Origin: Distichodus sexfasciatus
Lineage: Eukaryota; Chordata; Actinopteri; Characiformes; Distichodontidae
DNA: 64,000 nt
Reading direction: 5' to 3'
Assembly (NCBI GenBank): GCA_032718565.1
Contig: JAVGVS010000020.1
Span: 155,001-219,000 of the forward strand
Part shown: one piece after another, positions 1 through 10,559 of the stretch
Layout: each line of letters begins with the position of its first letter
Numbering within the stretch: the stretch's first letter is position 1
The notes under the pieces: generated by a model
Seen by the model: only the letters and a program-made list of their open reading frames with translations
Database searches by the model: none
Told to the model about the DNA's origin: nothing
Program-made: the position numbers and the translations under genes

Positions 1-429
1 ACACATGTGGAAATATTAACGTTAACGAGAGACGGATTACCACCAGTAAATTCCAATGTGATTGCTCAGGTTTTGTAGCTGTGACATGAAAACTGGTTAC
101 GTAGAAAGACTGTGATTAAAATGCATCAAAGTGGATGGAGTAAGAACAAGGGATGATAAAACACAATATGGAAACAGATTGAGATGTGCGTTCAGTCAGG
201 TGGTCTGAAGTTGCAAAAGAACCGTGTTGACTGTCGCGCAAAAACATGCGAAGGAAAGCTTTCGAGTCTTGAATCCCATGTATTCTTAATGGGAGAAAAC
301 GAATGGGTTCCTATGGGAAAAAATAAACGACAGAAAAAAGGATGAGAAAGACGAGTGTGTCATGTCAGTTATACAACATGTCAATGGGGTTCAGGTCAGG
401 ATATTGACTAAGCCATTGCAAAATTTTTG

Positions 430-531
430 TTAGCTGCCCACTGCTCCGTCACAGATGGGTCAAATACACATTTCGTTGTGATGCACTGCGTGCTGTGCTG
501 TGTTCACGATGACAAATAATCACTTACTTTC
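430..531 (+). mobile_element. SINE-1 copy, tail only
   Basis: This is the 3' part of the commonest repeat here (called SINE-1): GCTGCCCACTGCTCC, then GGGTCAAATAC, then TGTGCTGTGCTGTG and ACAAATAATCACTTACTTT. The tRNA-like head is missing. Confidence 0.75.
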
Positions 532-1244
532 TATTTGTGAGGAACCCCATGGCCCTTGAATCATATCAAATTTTATGGCTTTGGAAAGCACAGTAAAGTG
601 TCGAAATTTGAGCTCCATATTAGTCTATGGGGAAAAAACTGACAAAAATAGACCACAAAACTAATTTCAGATTTAAGCTTCAGATCACAGACTGTTGACC
701 AGACGATCTCTTTTAATATTTTTTTGTCAGATAGCTGAATTTATCCTTCTTTTAATTCTAGAAGTTTTGTCCGGGCCCTAAAGCAGCAAAGTATTACTGC
801 ACCGTAACACTCTCTTCACCATTTCTGACTTTATTTATGTGTACTTAGAGAGAGAGAGAAAGAGAGAGAGCGCTCCAGACATCAGCATTCAACAAATTCG
901 GCCTCGCCCCCTCCCGGCAAAACTCTAAGTGTGATTTATTGCATTAAGCGTTTTCCTGGTAAGACGTTGCCTTCAAGGATAAAGCGAACCTGGAGAATAC
1001 GTACTCGCCCTCTTCCTGTGGGCTTTGAAACAGCGCAAGGTCGAGGTCTAACTGTCAACACCACTTCAAAAGATTGTTCATCAAACACACAACACACAAA
1101 ACACAAACACATTCAGGACAGAGTCAGGCTACAAGGCAACAAGTCTTCACCAATCCAATCGCAAATGACCACATCAGACATTTTGAAATCATATTTACCT
1201 GAATGTGGACGTGCAGGACTGAAGGTCATTGGACTGATGTTCTC
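532..1244. other. Non-repetitive intron with a short GA run
   Basis: No gene or known repeat was recognised. A GA-rich run lies at 849-880. The open frame at 931-1320 runs on into an antisense SINE and shows no domain or splice context. Confidence 0.5.
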
Positions 1245-1366
1245 TGGGCAACAATGTGAGTACCTTGCTCACCTCAGTGGTACCGTTACTAGTCCTGGAT
1301 TCAAACCAGCGTCCTTCTGATCACGTGGTGAACGTCCTAACCGTTATGCTACCAACTACCCAACAG
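1245..1366 (-). mobile_element. SINE-1 copy, head half
   Basis: Read on the minus strand it shows the tRNA-like head: a variable A-box region, GTGATCAGAAGG, the B-box-like GGTTTGAATCC, and GGTACCACTGAGG further on. The tail is absent. Confidence 0.7.
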
Positions 1367-1808
1367 CGTGTGTGTTTGTGAAGCTATTATGAACGACTTG
1401 CCCTTCTCATAATACAGACTTCATATAAAGGAGGTTAAAGTCGATGTGACGAAAAGTGGAAGACTGGATTCACTTCTTTCACAAGAATGATTAGTTTTAA
1501 AATGAAGCTGAAACCAAATAAGCTGCTAAATATAAAAGTCTTTTTATGTGGAGTGTAAGTGAAAGTCGCGCTCCTGTCTTTCTCCCGTGGGTTGTATAGG
1601 TGTTGAATAGCCTGACTCCTATAGACAACCAAACTGCCGTGAGGCTTTTACAGTGAAAAGTCGTATACACTGGCCGGTGAAACAATAAATAGAAGAAGAG
1701 AACAAGAACATTAGAGAGATTGTTACCTCCGCTTCAGTCCCATCAATGCTGCCAGAGATCAGCCCACATATGTTGGGAGAATTTTCTTTTGCTGTCAAGA
1801 AGCCTAAT

Positions 1809-1809
<1 letters not shown>

Positions 1810-1840
<31 letters not shown>
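1810..1840. repeat. (CT)n microsatellite
   Basis: An uninterrupted run of about 15 TC units. Confidence 0.95.
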
Positions 1841-1844
<4 letters not shown>

Positions 1845-2039
1845 GAGTCAGAGTTGAAGTGCCAATGGTGAGTGTGCTCTGCGTCCTTGTTAAGAGTAAA
1901 ACGTAGCAACAGGAAGTGATCCAGAGAGCAGCTCTCACCTTTACGTGAAGCACATCTTCTTCACCTCCCTCCTTCCTTTTTTTCTTTCAATCCTGTTTTC
2001 ATTCTTGTCTTCTGTGTTTCATGTGATGACACAAGGTGA

Positions 2040-2128
<89 letters not shown>
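2040..2128. repeat. (CTAT)n microsatellite, about 22 units
   Basis: A pure tetranucleotide array of about 89 bp. It grades into CATC-type sequence and then a longer-period minisatellite. Its purity suggests it is young or polymorphic. Confidence 0.97.
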
Positions 2129-2185
2129 CAAACATTATCTATAACCCATCCATCCATTCATCAATTCATCCATTAAGCCATCCAT

Positions 2186-2590
2186 CTGTTAGTCTGTCTA
2201 CTTTATTTTTTAATCTCTTCTCTCTTTTCTGTCCATCCATTCATCCATTCATGAATTCATTTATTCACCCATTCATCCATCTGTTAGTTTGTCTGCTCTT
2301 TTAATCTCTTTCTTTTCTGTTTATCCATCCATCCATCGATCAATTCATCCATCCATCTATCTGTTAGTCTCTCTGCTCTGTATGTGAAACTCTTCTATCT
2401 TTTCTGTCCATCTATCCATTTATGATTTTATCCGTTCATCCATCTGTTAGTTTGTCTGCTCTGTTAATCTCTCTCTTTTCTGTCCATCTATCCATTGTTC
2501 AATTCATTCATTCATTCATTCATCCATCCAACTATCTGCTCTATATGTGAAACTCTTCTCTCTTTTCTGTCCATCCATTTATCGATCCCT
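2186..2590. repeat. 80-95-bp period minisatellite with CATC/CATT segments
   Basis: CTGTTAGT(C/T)TGTCTGCTCT, or a close variant, recurs at 2186, 2281, 2361, 2443 and, in shorter form, 2536. Each is followed by a TCTTTTCTGTCC segment and a variable CATC/CATT block. Five units of about 80-95 bp are recognisable. Confidence 0.75.
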
Positions 2591-2872
2591 CTCTCTGCCT
2601 TGTTTGTCTCTACTCCACCTCGCCCATCTGCCAGTGAATAGGTGTAGCAGATTTATAAAAGTTTAGAAAAGTTTTCTTTCTGGACCCAGACTGCATAAAA
2701 GGCACATTTTTCTTTTTATGCAGAGCAGAGAGACTTTTCAGACAGAGAGAAAGAGAACGAGAGAGAAAATCAATCTGGCATTTCTATGGGTGCTGCACTT
2801 TTGTACCTCTGAGTCACATTCAATGATCTGTATGGCAACACACCTTGACATTTATTGTATTCTATTGGGGCT

Positions 2873-2938
2873 TGTGTGTGTGTGTGTTTGTATGTGTGTG
2901 TGTGTGTGCGTGTGTGTGTGCATGCGTGTGTGTGTGTA
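2873..2938. repeat. (GT)n microsatellite
   Basis: An interrupted GT array. A second array with GGTG interruptions lies at 3043-3116. Short open frames on both strands here are repeat artefacts. Confidence 0.9.
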
Positions 2939-3042
2939 ATAAAGGCAGCCTCATGTGATTGATCTGGACCGACAGCTGATGTCACCCACATCTTCTACTG
3001 ATATCTAGGGTTAAGACAGCAGGTCCAGTCAGATGCTTCTGA

Positions 3043-3116
3043 TGTGTGTGTGTGTGGGTGGGTGTGGGTGTGTGGGTGGGTGTGGGTGTGTGTGTGGGTG
3101 GGTGGGTGTGTTTGTG
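3043..3116. repeat. (GT)n/(GGTG)n microsatellite
   Basis: GT repeats are broken by GGG steps every 6-10 bp. The strand is G-rich enough for unusual structure, but the runs are only GGG. Confidence 0.85.
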
Positions 3117-3289
3117 TACGGCTCCTTGCAAACTGCCCTCAATAGTCAGAGGGAGCAGACCAATAAGCAAAACTCTTTGTTCTTCTCTTCTAAGATTTAG
3201 CTTTCTATCAATATCTAATCAATGTTATAGGTAATTAATCCCTGGGGTCTCGAAGGCAAGTGATAACGTCTTGGACGGGATTGATGAAT

Positions 3290-3314
3290 GGATGGACGGA
3301 TGGATGGATGGATC
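3290..3314. repeat. (GGAT)n microsatellite
   Basis: About six GGAT units. Confidence 0.8.
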
Positions 3315-3519
3315 TAAGTCGTATATATCATGAACTCAACTTTTCAGAAACTTGTCATTAACTGACCATCCAATTATTGAATCACGCAATCAATAAATAA
3401 ACCTGTCAATAACTATATCAATTAAAAGCAGAGTCACAGATTTGCTAATATTGCCACTGGTCATTTTTTATAAACATTAAAAATAATATATGTGTGTGTG
3501 TGTGTGTTTCCCAGTATTC

Positions 3520-3985
3520 TCAATGTCTATTGTTCTCAGCGTTCTAAGTAAGCCTTTCTATCTCCCATTTTCTCAGTATTTTGAATATCTCTCTCATTAT
3601 CTACAATCTCTCAGAAATCTCAATATCTCTCTATTAATATCAAAATCTCAATCTATCTGCTATTCTCTCAGTATTCTGAACATGACTCTCTTTCTGTGTT
3701 CTCAAAATGTCTCAGTATTCTTATTTAGTGTCTTTCTCTCTCTATTTCTTGCTCAGCATGTCTCACTCTCAGTATTCTCATTATGTATCTCTGTCTTTCA
3801 GTATGTTTATCTCTCTCTTTCACTTTTCAGCACGTCTCTCTCAGTTTTCTCTATTTCTCTCTCTCGCTGTCTCTTTTCAGCATTCTTAGTATTTCTCTAT
3901 CTTTCTCATATTCTCCTTATGTCTCTCAGTGTTCTCACTATGCTTCAGTATTCTTTTTATCTCTCTCTCTCTCTTTTTCCCCCTA
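3520..3985. repeat. Degenerate pyrimidine-rich tandem tract
   Basis: A TC-rich stretch in which TCTCAGTATTCT and variants (CAGTATTCTGA, CAGTGTTCTCA, CAGCATTCTTA) recur irregularly. It looks like an old, diverged tandem array. The long open frames over it on the plus strand (3490-4314 and 3783-4394) exist because such sequence rarely makes stop codons. Confidence 0.65.
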
Positions 3986-4789
3986 CATTCTTCCACCCTC
4001 TCTTGTCCTTGAATGCTCCCCCAGTGGTCCCTGCTCTTATCTCTATGAGTGTATGGGAAAACTGGGTGTATGCACTCCCAGCTTCCTTCAGAGACGAGTG
4101 TGTGCATATCGAGATCTCATTACTCAGCCAACGGCGTCTACATACACTCTCTCCCACCAATGCACAATCAATTCCACATGCCCACGCTGCTCCCGAACAC
4201 GTCGGAAAATCACAGCGCTTGGATTTTACTTCTCTAGTCCACATCTTTCTCTCTCCTTGTCTCATCCCTCTTGCGAGCCGCTACATTTTGAGCTCCAGCC
4301 TCGCATCATGCTGAGATCAGTGCGGGGAAAGAACACACGAAAGCGAGTCGGGGTCTTCTCCCAAACCTCAGACACTCCGCTCCCTCTCTTTTAGCCCCAT
4401 ACTAAAGTTTGTCACCTCGCCTTCCTCTTTCTGAACGCAGCTGGGAGCTTCTCTGAGGAGAAAACCGACCGCAGCGCTTGTGTAGCAGACTCATCCGAGA
4501 CCTTTGCCGCCTGAGGCCCTTTTTAACGTGTGATGCACCAAACCTCCACGGCGATTGTGTAGAAAACTTAAGCAATGACTTGTCAGTGTTGAAATAACCT
4601 TAAAATACTGAAATAAGCTGTTAGTTTGGAGGTTGGACACGCTTCATGTTTGGTCCAAAGATTCAGCGAGTGTGATTAACATCTAAGGTCTTAAAGCTGT
4701 AGAACATGCAGCCTTGAGGTCTTGAGTCAACAGCAACTGGGCACCCTAGGGTTACAAGAGCCAAAGTTTGAATTAAAGTGATTTTAGCA
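3986..4789. other. Non-repetitive intron
   Basis: Mixed-composition sequence with no recognised gene or repeat. Confidence 0.45.
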
Positions 4790-5019
4790 GTTTATCAGTT
4801 AGCATAAGGGTTAGGGAGCTTGCTATGTGATCAGAAGGTCACCGGTTCAAATCTCAGACCAGTAAAGGTGCCATTGAAGTATTTGTGAGCACCTAGCTCC
4901 TTGGATGCTGCCAAAATATCTGCACACCGCACCTTCACGGATGGGTCAAATACGGAGGTCAACTTTCGTTGTGGTGTGTTCACAATGGCAAATAATCATT
5001 CACTCATATTCACCTTTAG
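4790..5019 (+). mobile_element. SINE-1 copy, near full length
   Basis: It has the head AGGGTTAGGGAG, then GATCAGAAGGTCACCGGTTC (B box) and GTAAAGGTGCC, then the body to TTCACAATGGCAAATAATC. The TGTGCTGTGCTGTG segment of the tail is deleted. Confidence 0.8.
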
Positions 5020-5179
5020 AACTGATGAAGCATTTCAAATGAAAGGTGAAACATCTCCAAGAATCTAAAAGAAATCCTGGGCTCTTAAGTAAGTGAGCTG
5101 ATTAGTTCCAGCACCAGTGCAGTGGAAAACAGATACTGGACGCATCAAGTGTAAATCAGATTTAAGTCCAAACCCTTGA

Positions 5180-5323
5180 ACGATTGGAGGCCATTAACAG
5201 TTCTGACCCTTGAGGGACATACTCTCCAAGAGGTTGTGGGATCAAATCTCATCTCCAGCTCTACCACCACTGGGGACCTGAGTAACCTAAGTTGGTCCAT
5301 GGAGAGTGTCCCTGTAATTAGGA
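5180..5323 (+). mobile_element. SINE-2 copy
   Basis: A second tRNA-like SINE family (called SINE-2). The head has GGGATCAAATCTCATCTCC, where GATCAAATC is a degenerate B box, then AGCTCTACCACCACTGGGGA, and the body ends CCCTGTAATTAGGAAATG. The final 3' tail seen in other copies is missing. Confidence 0.65.
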
Positions 5324-5324
5324 A

Positions 5325-5626
5325 ATGTCTGCCCATCTCTACACATACTGAAATCTCCCTCCTCTCCCTCCACACTGAAACATGCGTGCCATGGCGGCGC
5401 TGGAAAACTACCGCCTGCATCGTCATGAAAATAACATCCAACAGTGTCTCAGTGTCTCACTGCTTTCCTCCTGTGACAAGTGCTCCAACTCGCTGCTAGT
5501 GACAGGGGCTTTCCTGAGCCACAAGCCCACCATCTGCGCTAACGAGGCCGACTGTCTGAAGGTAATGTCTGTGTAGGCGTGACCCTGCAAGCTGGCAATA
5601 TGGCTTAGAGCATGTTATGATGCGGC
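5325..5626. repeat. Duplicated block, copy 1 (partner 6530-6800)
   Basis: It shares CTGAAATCTCCCTCCT, CTAGTGACAGGGGCTTTCC, TGCGCTAACGAGGCCGACTG and TGGCTTAGAGCATG with 6530-6800, in the same order. One frame reads LLVTGAFLSHKPTICANEAD here and LLVTGAFLSREPAVCANEAD there, both ending CLK|GT. It could be an unknown repeat or a local duplication. SINE-2 copies lie directly on both sides of this copy. Confidence 0.7.
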
Positions 5627-5812
5627 ATTTAATGGTTCTGACCCTTGAGGGACGCACTCCCTAAGAGATTGTGGAATCAAATCTCATCTCCAGCTCTACC
5701 TCCACTGGGGACTTGAACAAGACTAAGTTGTTCCATAGAAAGCATCCCTGTAATTAGGAAATGGAAGTTGCTCTGGATAAGAGTGTCCTCTAAATTCCAT
5801 AAATGTAAATGT
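5627..5812 (+). mobile_element. SINE-2 copy with 3' tail
   Basis: It has the same head and body as 5180-5323 and also the 3' tail: GTTGCTCTGGATAAGAGTGT, then TCTAAATTCCATAAATG with a TAAATG-type end. That tail is widespread in teleost SINEs. Confidence 0.75.
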
Positions 5813-6159
5813 GTGTGGAAGCATCTGCTCTTCTGCTCAGTTGACATGAAGCCTGACAGTCACATTTCAAAAGGCTAATTGACTTATCGGACCGCTGCTC
5901 GTCTCCCCACTCCCTGAACATGTCTAACCAATGTCACTATTACCCCATCTCCTCTTCCTCCTGCTGATACGGGTGTCACGTTGGTGCCTTCCCCCACCTC
6001 CCGGACCCTTGTAGACCTCCGGATGGACGTAGGGGTTGTTGAAATGTCAGGCAGGCAAACAGACAGACAGACAGACTCTGATCGATGGGCTACAAATTGC
6101 TTGACCGGGGTCTTGGTAATAGATTCTATCTTCCTCTGCTTGATGTGGCAGGGGTGAGC
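5813..6159. other. Non-repetitive intron with a short (ACAG)n run
   Basis: No gene was recognised. An ACAG run lies at about 6058-6075. Confidence 0.5.
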
Positions 6160-6515
6160 AGGGTTCGGTGTGTGAATGTGTGTATGCCACAGAACAGGTG
6201 GGAGTCAGAGCGGAATTGTGGGTTTGCGTGTGTGAGAGAGTGTGGGAGAGCAGTTGGCAGGTGGGTTTGGGGTTTTTGTAAATGTGTGTGTGAGTGGAAG
6301 AGGGGCTGGACATGAACAAGGTTGTGTGGGTAGTGGTTATACAAGTGTGTGTGTGTGTATCTATAGGTGTAAAAGTGTAAGTTGTGTGTATGTGGTAATG
6401 TGGGCGGATACACATTTGTGGCTGAGCGTGTGTGTATGTGTGTGTATAGGCAAGCGTGGGCAGGTGGATAGGCAGGGGTATTTGTGTGTGTATTTGTGTG
6501 TGTGCATATGTAGGC
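6160..6515. repeat. Degenerate GT-rich tract
   Basis: Scattered GTGTGTG runs in a G-plus-T-rich strand, an eroded GT array about 350 bp long. Open frames on both strands here are low-complexity artefacts. Confidence 0.65.
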
Positions 6516-6529
6516 TATGAACCAAAATA

Positions 6530-6800
6530 TAAAACTCCTCTCCACTTCTGCACATCTGTCCTGCGCATCCTGAAATCTCCCTCCTGTCATAGAAACTCGT
6601 CTCAGCATTGTGCTGCTTTCCTCCCGGCGACAAGGTCTCCGGCTCTCCGGCACGCTTCTAGTGACAGGGGCTTTCCTGAGCCGAGAGCCCGCAGTCTGCG
6701 CTAACGAGGCCGACTGTCTGAAGGTGGCATCTGTGCAGGCATCACCCTGCAAGCTGGAGTTTTGGCTTAGAGCATGTCATGTGACGGCATAACAGCAGAA
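6530..6800. repeat. Duplicated block, copy 2 (partner 5325-5626)
   Basis: See 5325-5626. This copy keeps more CpG sites (for example TCCCGGCGACAAGG and CTCTCCGGCACGC), so copy 1 may have lost them by CpG decay. The shared frame ends at a possible donor, CTGAAGGT. Confidence 0.7.
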
Positions 6801-6824
6801 TAATCTGAGGTGCTAATTAATCTT

Positions 6825-6932
6825 AATCCCTATCGGGGTCACATGGACTAGAGCGTACCCCCAGAACTACGGGAGCAAGGCGGGACCAACCCTGGGCAGC
6901 CACCAACACGCTGCAGGGCACATCCCGGAACT
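6825..6932 (-). mobile_element. Teleost repeat 3 fragment
   Basis: On the minus strand it reads TGTGCCCTGCAGCGTGTTGG, then CTGCCCAGGGTTGGTCCC and a purine-rich end. It matches the 3' half of the repeats at 8005-8120 and 63523-63755 (called repeat 3). Confidence 0.7.
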
Positions 6933-6935
6933 CTC

Positions 6936-7860
6936 ATAGTGTTAAACCACAACAGCGCCACCTTTCAAGCTGAGGCAAAAACATCAGCAATACTGCAAGA
7001 CATATGAAGCAATCAGTCATTACACAGTGATCAATCCATCTTCCTCTCACTAACCCTTGTCCATCGATACTAACATCCTTAGACTAGAATTACATCTTCA
7101 AGATTACTGAAGTCTCGCTTCTGTCCCACTAAATTATGCATCACAAGCGTCGGCAACATCACACGCCCTGGCGTTTTTAGAAACGAAAAAAAACGAGGTG
7201 AAATTGTTCATGGCTCTGAGGTGTTTCCAGGTTTGGTGTGAGGTGGCAGAATGTTGTGAGCATGACTCAGAAAGTCTCTATTCCCCCCGGTACATAAACA
7301 AAACGCTCCGCCGACAGTTCACCGACTAACAAAATGGCTTTCCTTAAATGGATGTTTGGCTGGCACTGATCTCTGAAAAGCAGGGAAATATGGATGCTCA
7401 AGGCACCCCGAGTATCGGGAAATAAGAGGCGGGTTAAAAATAAACAGATAATCTTTGGCTCAGTATCATCTTCCTAACTGAACTGGAGAAACCAATATCA
7501 CAGCAATTCTATACACATCGTTCATCTCCATACAATGAGAAAATGGAGCGTGCTGGAGGATTTATTGATCTGTTGTTTCTTCTGCTGGGTCCAACATCAT
7601 TCATACAACACAGTAGTTCACTGCACATTTTCGAACTGTTCTTCTTCCCAAAAGTACCTGCCTATGTGATGGTGTACATGGCTTGAACAATGGTTTTGCA
7701 AACTTGCTGTCTGGTTATGTTTAGCATGAAGAATTTGAATAAAATACAAACATATCAGCAAAATATATTGAAACTAATCAGTTTTCTACTATGAATGATG
7801 CATGAGAACAAAGTCATTGTACAGTGAAAGTATAATCTCAGTTTACGTTACTGGAAAACT
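6936..7860. other. Non-repetitive intron
   Basis: Nothing coding is visible. The part at 7140-7460 is balanced in composition and free of simple repeats. Confidence 0.5.
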
Positions 7861-7861
7861 G

Positions 7862-7998
7862 GGGTGGTGGTTGCCCAGTAGTTAGACAGTCACTTAACCA
7901 CTAGGACAGTTGCCTCTGGACCAAGAGGTCTTTGATTCAAATCCTACCTTCAGCACTACCATCTAGGGAGACCATCCCTGAAATTAGAAAATGGAAGC
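7862..7998 (+). mobile_element. SINE-2 copy
   Basis: The tRNA-like head includes TTGCCTCTGGACCAAGAGG, then GATTCAAATCC (B box) and AGCACTACCATC. The body ends at CCCTGAAATTAGAAAATGG. It runs straight into repeat 3. Confidence 0.75.
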
Positions 7999-8004
7999 CA
8001 TCCA

Positions 8005-8120
8005 CAGTCCTAAAGCATGCACTTTAGGTTAATTGACCCTGTGGTGTGTTGGTGCCTACCCAGGGTTGGTCCCCATCTTGCACCCATAGTTCCCAGGATA
8101 GGCTCCAGTCCCCCGCTAAT
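8005..8120 (+). mobile_element. Teleost repeat 3 fragment
   Basis: AGTCCTAAAGCATGCACTTT, then GGTTAATTGACCCTGTGG, TGCCTACCCAGGGTTGGTCC and GGATAGGCTCCAGTCCCCC. This is the 3' half of the same repeat seen at 38518-38705. Confidence 0.75.
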
Positions 8121-8121
8121 G

Positions 8122-8240
8122 CAGGGATCCCAAGTCTCCCGGAAGTTACGGGAGTCTCCCGCATATTGATAGTGTCTCCCTGATGCCCACAAATTGAATA
8201 AAATATCCCGGAAACTGGAGCAAGCAAACAAGAACCTGCA
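8122..8240 (+). mobile_element. hAT-like element end, partial
   Basis: It starts CAGGGATCCCAAGTCTCCCG, contains the hairpin CTCCCG...CGGGAG, and continues to AAAATATCCCGGAAACTGG. The CAGGGAT start fits hAT-type ends, but the other end and a target duplication were not identified. The family assignment is tentative. Confidence 0.45.
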
Positions 8241-8251
8241 CGCGAGTGTGT

Positions 8252-8749
8252 ACACTATGTTAGTTGCTAATATACAATGTGTTAATTGCTAATGTACACT
8301 ATGTTAATTGCTAATGTACACTATGTTAGTTGCTAATGTACACAATGCCAGTTGCTAATGTACACTATGTTAGTTGCTAATATACAATGTGTTAATTGCT
8401 AATGTATACTATGCTAGTTGCTAATGTTCACTATGTTAATTGCTAATGTACACAATGTTAGTTGCTAATATACACTATGTTAATTGCTAATATACACTAT
8501 GTTAGTTGCTAATATACAGTGTGTTAATTGCTAATGTATACTATGCTAGTTGCTAATGTTCACTATGTTAATTGCTAATGTACACAATGTTAGTTGCTAA
8601 TTTACACTATGTTAATTGCTAATGTACACTATGTTAGTTGCTAATATACAATGTGTTAATTGCTAATGTACACTATGTTAGTTGCTAATGTACACAATGC
8701 CAGTTGCTAATGTGCACTGTGTTAATTGCTAATGTACACAATGTTAGTT
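8252..8749. repeat. 22-bp minisatellite with higher-order structure
   Basis: Twenty-two full units plus a partial one, all exactly 22 bp with no indels. The consensus is ACACTATGTTAGTTGCTAAT plus RT, with TTAATTGC or TTAGTTGC variants. Ordering variants by sequence, units 6-11 and 12-17 repeat the same series, a 132-bp higher-order period. It lies between a hAT-like end and a TAAATG-type 3' tail, so it may be internal to a transposon. Confidence 0.95.
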
Positions 8750-8764
8750 TCTTGCCCTAGTTAG

Positions 8765-8845
8765 CAACTATGCTTTTGGGAAACGCACCACTGGATAAGA
8801 GTGTCTGCTAAATGCTATGCATGTGAATGTAAATGTAAATCATGG
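8765..8845 (+). mobile_element. SINE/LINE 3' tail piece
   Basis: GTTAGCAACTATGCTTTTGG leads into CTGGATAAGAGTGTCTGC, TAAATGC and a GTAAATGTAAAT end. The same join is at 36660-36715. Confidence 0.6.
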
Positions 8846-8849
8846 AAGA

Positions 8850-10380
8850 TTCTGAGTTTTGAATCTGCATTCTTATATTGCAAAAACTTTTGTGCCAGTC
8901 CTCAGCACTTCATATAGTGTTAGACTATACTATAAAAGGATTAGCATTTTCTTGTATGCTTGCACATGTTACAATACATCACTGTACGCAGCCTAATTTC
9001 ATTGTAATCCACAGTCTTATTTCCTAGCAAAAAATAAAGCAAGACTAAAGACTTTTGACCAGGACTGTGCTTTGATATAAAAACACTGCCATTTAAAAGC
9101 CCCAAATACTGAAGATTTGTAACATTTTGCCCAAGAAAATGAGCGAATAAAAATGCATCCTACTGCCCGAATGCTGTTCTACAGAGCAGAGGCAGTTTCA
9201 CCTGGAAGTTGCAGTGGCCTCTTAAATCTTAATTGACCAACTAAACGCTAAATTCTTTTTCTATATGCTCACACTCACACTCTTTAAAAGCATAAAAAGC
9301 TCAACCCTTAATATCCTATTTACCATAGAAAGAGTTTTCCCTCCTTTTCCGTGCTTAAATTGAGCAAAAGTCTGCGAATTCATCCAGACCAATTGACCAT
9401 CCATTAACCAAATACTGCAACTTTTCCACTATTGTTGACCAATCATTGTCATTTCCTGAAAAACAATTAATTGTTAAATAATATTTTTCATGGAGAAAAA
9501 TCTTTTCCACCACTTTGACTTGCTTACGCAACTTAAATGCAATAAAGGGACTAAGAACACTTTACTTACATCACATTTTTTTTTAAGAAAAGCTGGCACA
9601 AAATCAGGCAAAGATCTTAAAAAAGATCAGCAAAATCCTGGAGGAACTGATACTTTTACGCCATCTTTTATCCAAATAGCATTCAGGGGTGTCCCAATGC
9701 TTCTTGAGTCACTTACAGATTCCATTTTTGCCCATCAGCCATGTCTCCTCATATTCCTTATGATGAATGCACACTATTTCCAACGATTTTCCACTGCAAG
9801 AGAGTTCTGAAGTTTGAAAGAAACTCCAAATAAAGCAGCATTTTTGAGGCACAAGTAGACAGCATAGAATTAAACAGGCTTTGTGCCCATCTCAAAATAA
9901 AATCCAGGGTTCTCTTTGTCCAAGTCCGTGGCAAGACCAAGTACAAATACGACTGAGTCTGAGCAAAGACCAAAAACTGAGACTATATTGAAGTTAGAAA
10001 AGATATCTGGACAAATCTGGACATACATTAAGATAAATAACAACTGTTTCTGAATCATGATGGATGTTCCATCAAAGAAACGTAAATGACCCTGGTGCAT
10101 GTATTCAAATATGAGAAGACTTGCGGTTGAATCTACTTTTCGAATTTATAATTCCATTCATGAAAAGTTATGAATAATTTGAACAAAAGATAGATAAAAA
10201 CTATATATAATACTAATTGTGTCCATTCAAATTGCACAGCAGCAGAGTCTGAGAGCTCAGGAAGCATCAAGGTTGAGTAGAGAAAAAACCCTACGCTAGC
10301 GGAATGAGAAGTAATGGATGTTTAGTGCTGGTGTGGACTGAATGCAGCTTTGTACAAAAGGTTTGCGTAGACGAAGCAAT
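8850..10380. other. Non-repetitive AT-rich intron
   Basis: No coding evidence. AGACTTTTGACCAGGACTGT at 9048-9068 resembles a Tc1-like transposon end. The segment 9889-9936 is shared with 55160-55211. The 106-aa frame at 9490-9810 lacks any recognised motif. Confidence 0.45.
9889..9936. repeat. Interspersed repeat fragment shared with 55160-55211
   Basis: AAATAAAATCCAG, then TTCTCTTTGTCCAAG and GGCAAGACC, against CGAAATAAAATCCAGAG and CTCTTTGTCCGAGACC in the other copy. Family unknown; possibly a DNA transposon. Confidence 0.5.
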
Positions 10381-10385
10381 TCATT

Positions 10386-10427
10386 CCCCCTCCCTCCTCC
10401 TCTTCCTCCTCCTCCTCCTCCTCCTCC
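10386..10427. repeat. (CCT)n polypyrimidine run
   Basis: About 12 CCT-type units on the plus strand. It is complementary to the GGA run at 10560-10605. Confidence 0.9.
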
Positions 10428-10559
10428 GTCAGCTCAAACAATGAGTCTGAGTGGGTTAAAAGCTCTCCAGCCGACTGAAAGAGCGAGTGCTCGGCACTGG
10501 AAATGTCAGAGCGGGTCAGGAGGAAACCAAACGCCTTATTATGTGTTGACCTTGGAACA

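Noticed and set aside
3490..4394. Open frames of 274 and 203 residues on the plus strand
   Set aside because: They lie on a degenerate pyrimidine tandem tract, are almost all S, L, F and V, and have no domain, splice or conservation support.
8252..8749. CRISPR-like regular repeat
   Set aside because: The 22-bp units are directly adjacent with no unique spacers, and the context is a vertebrate intron.
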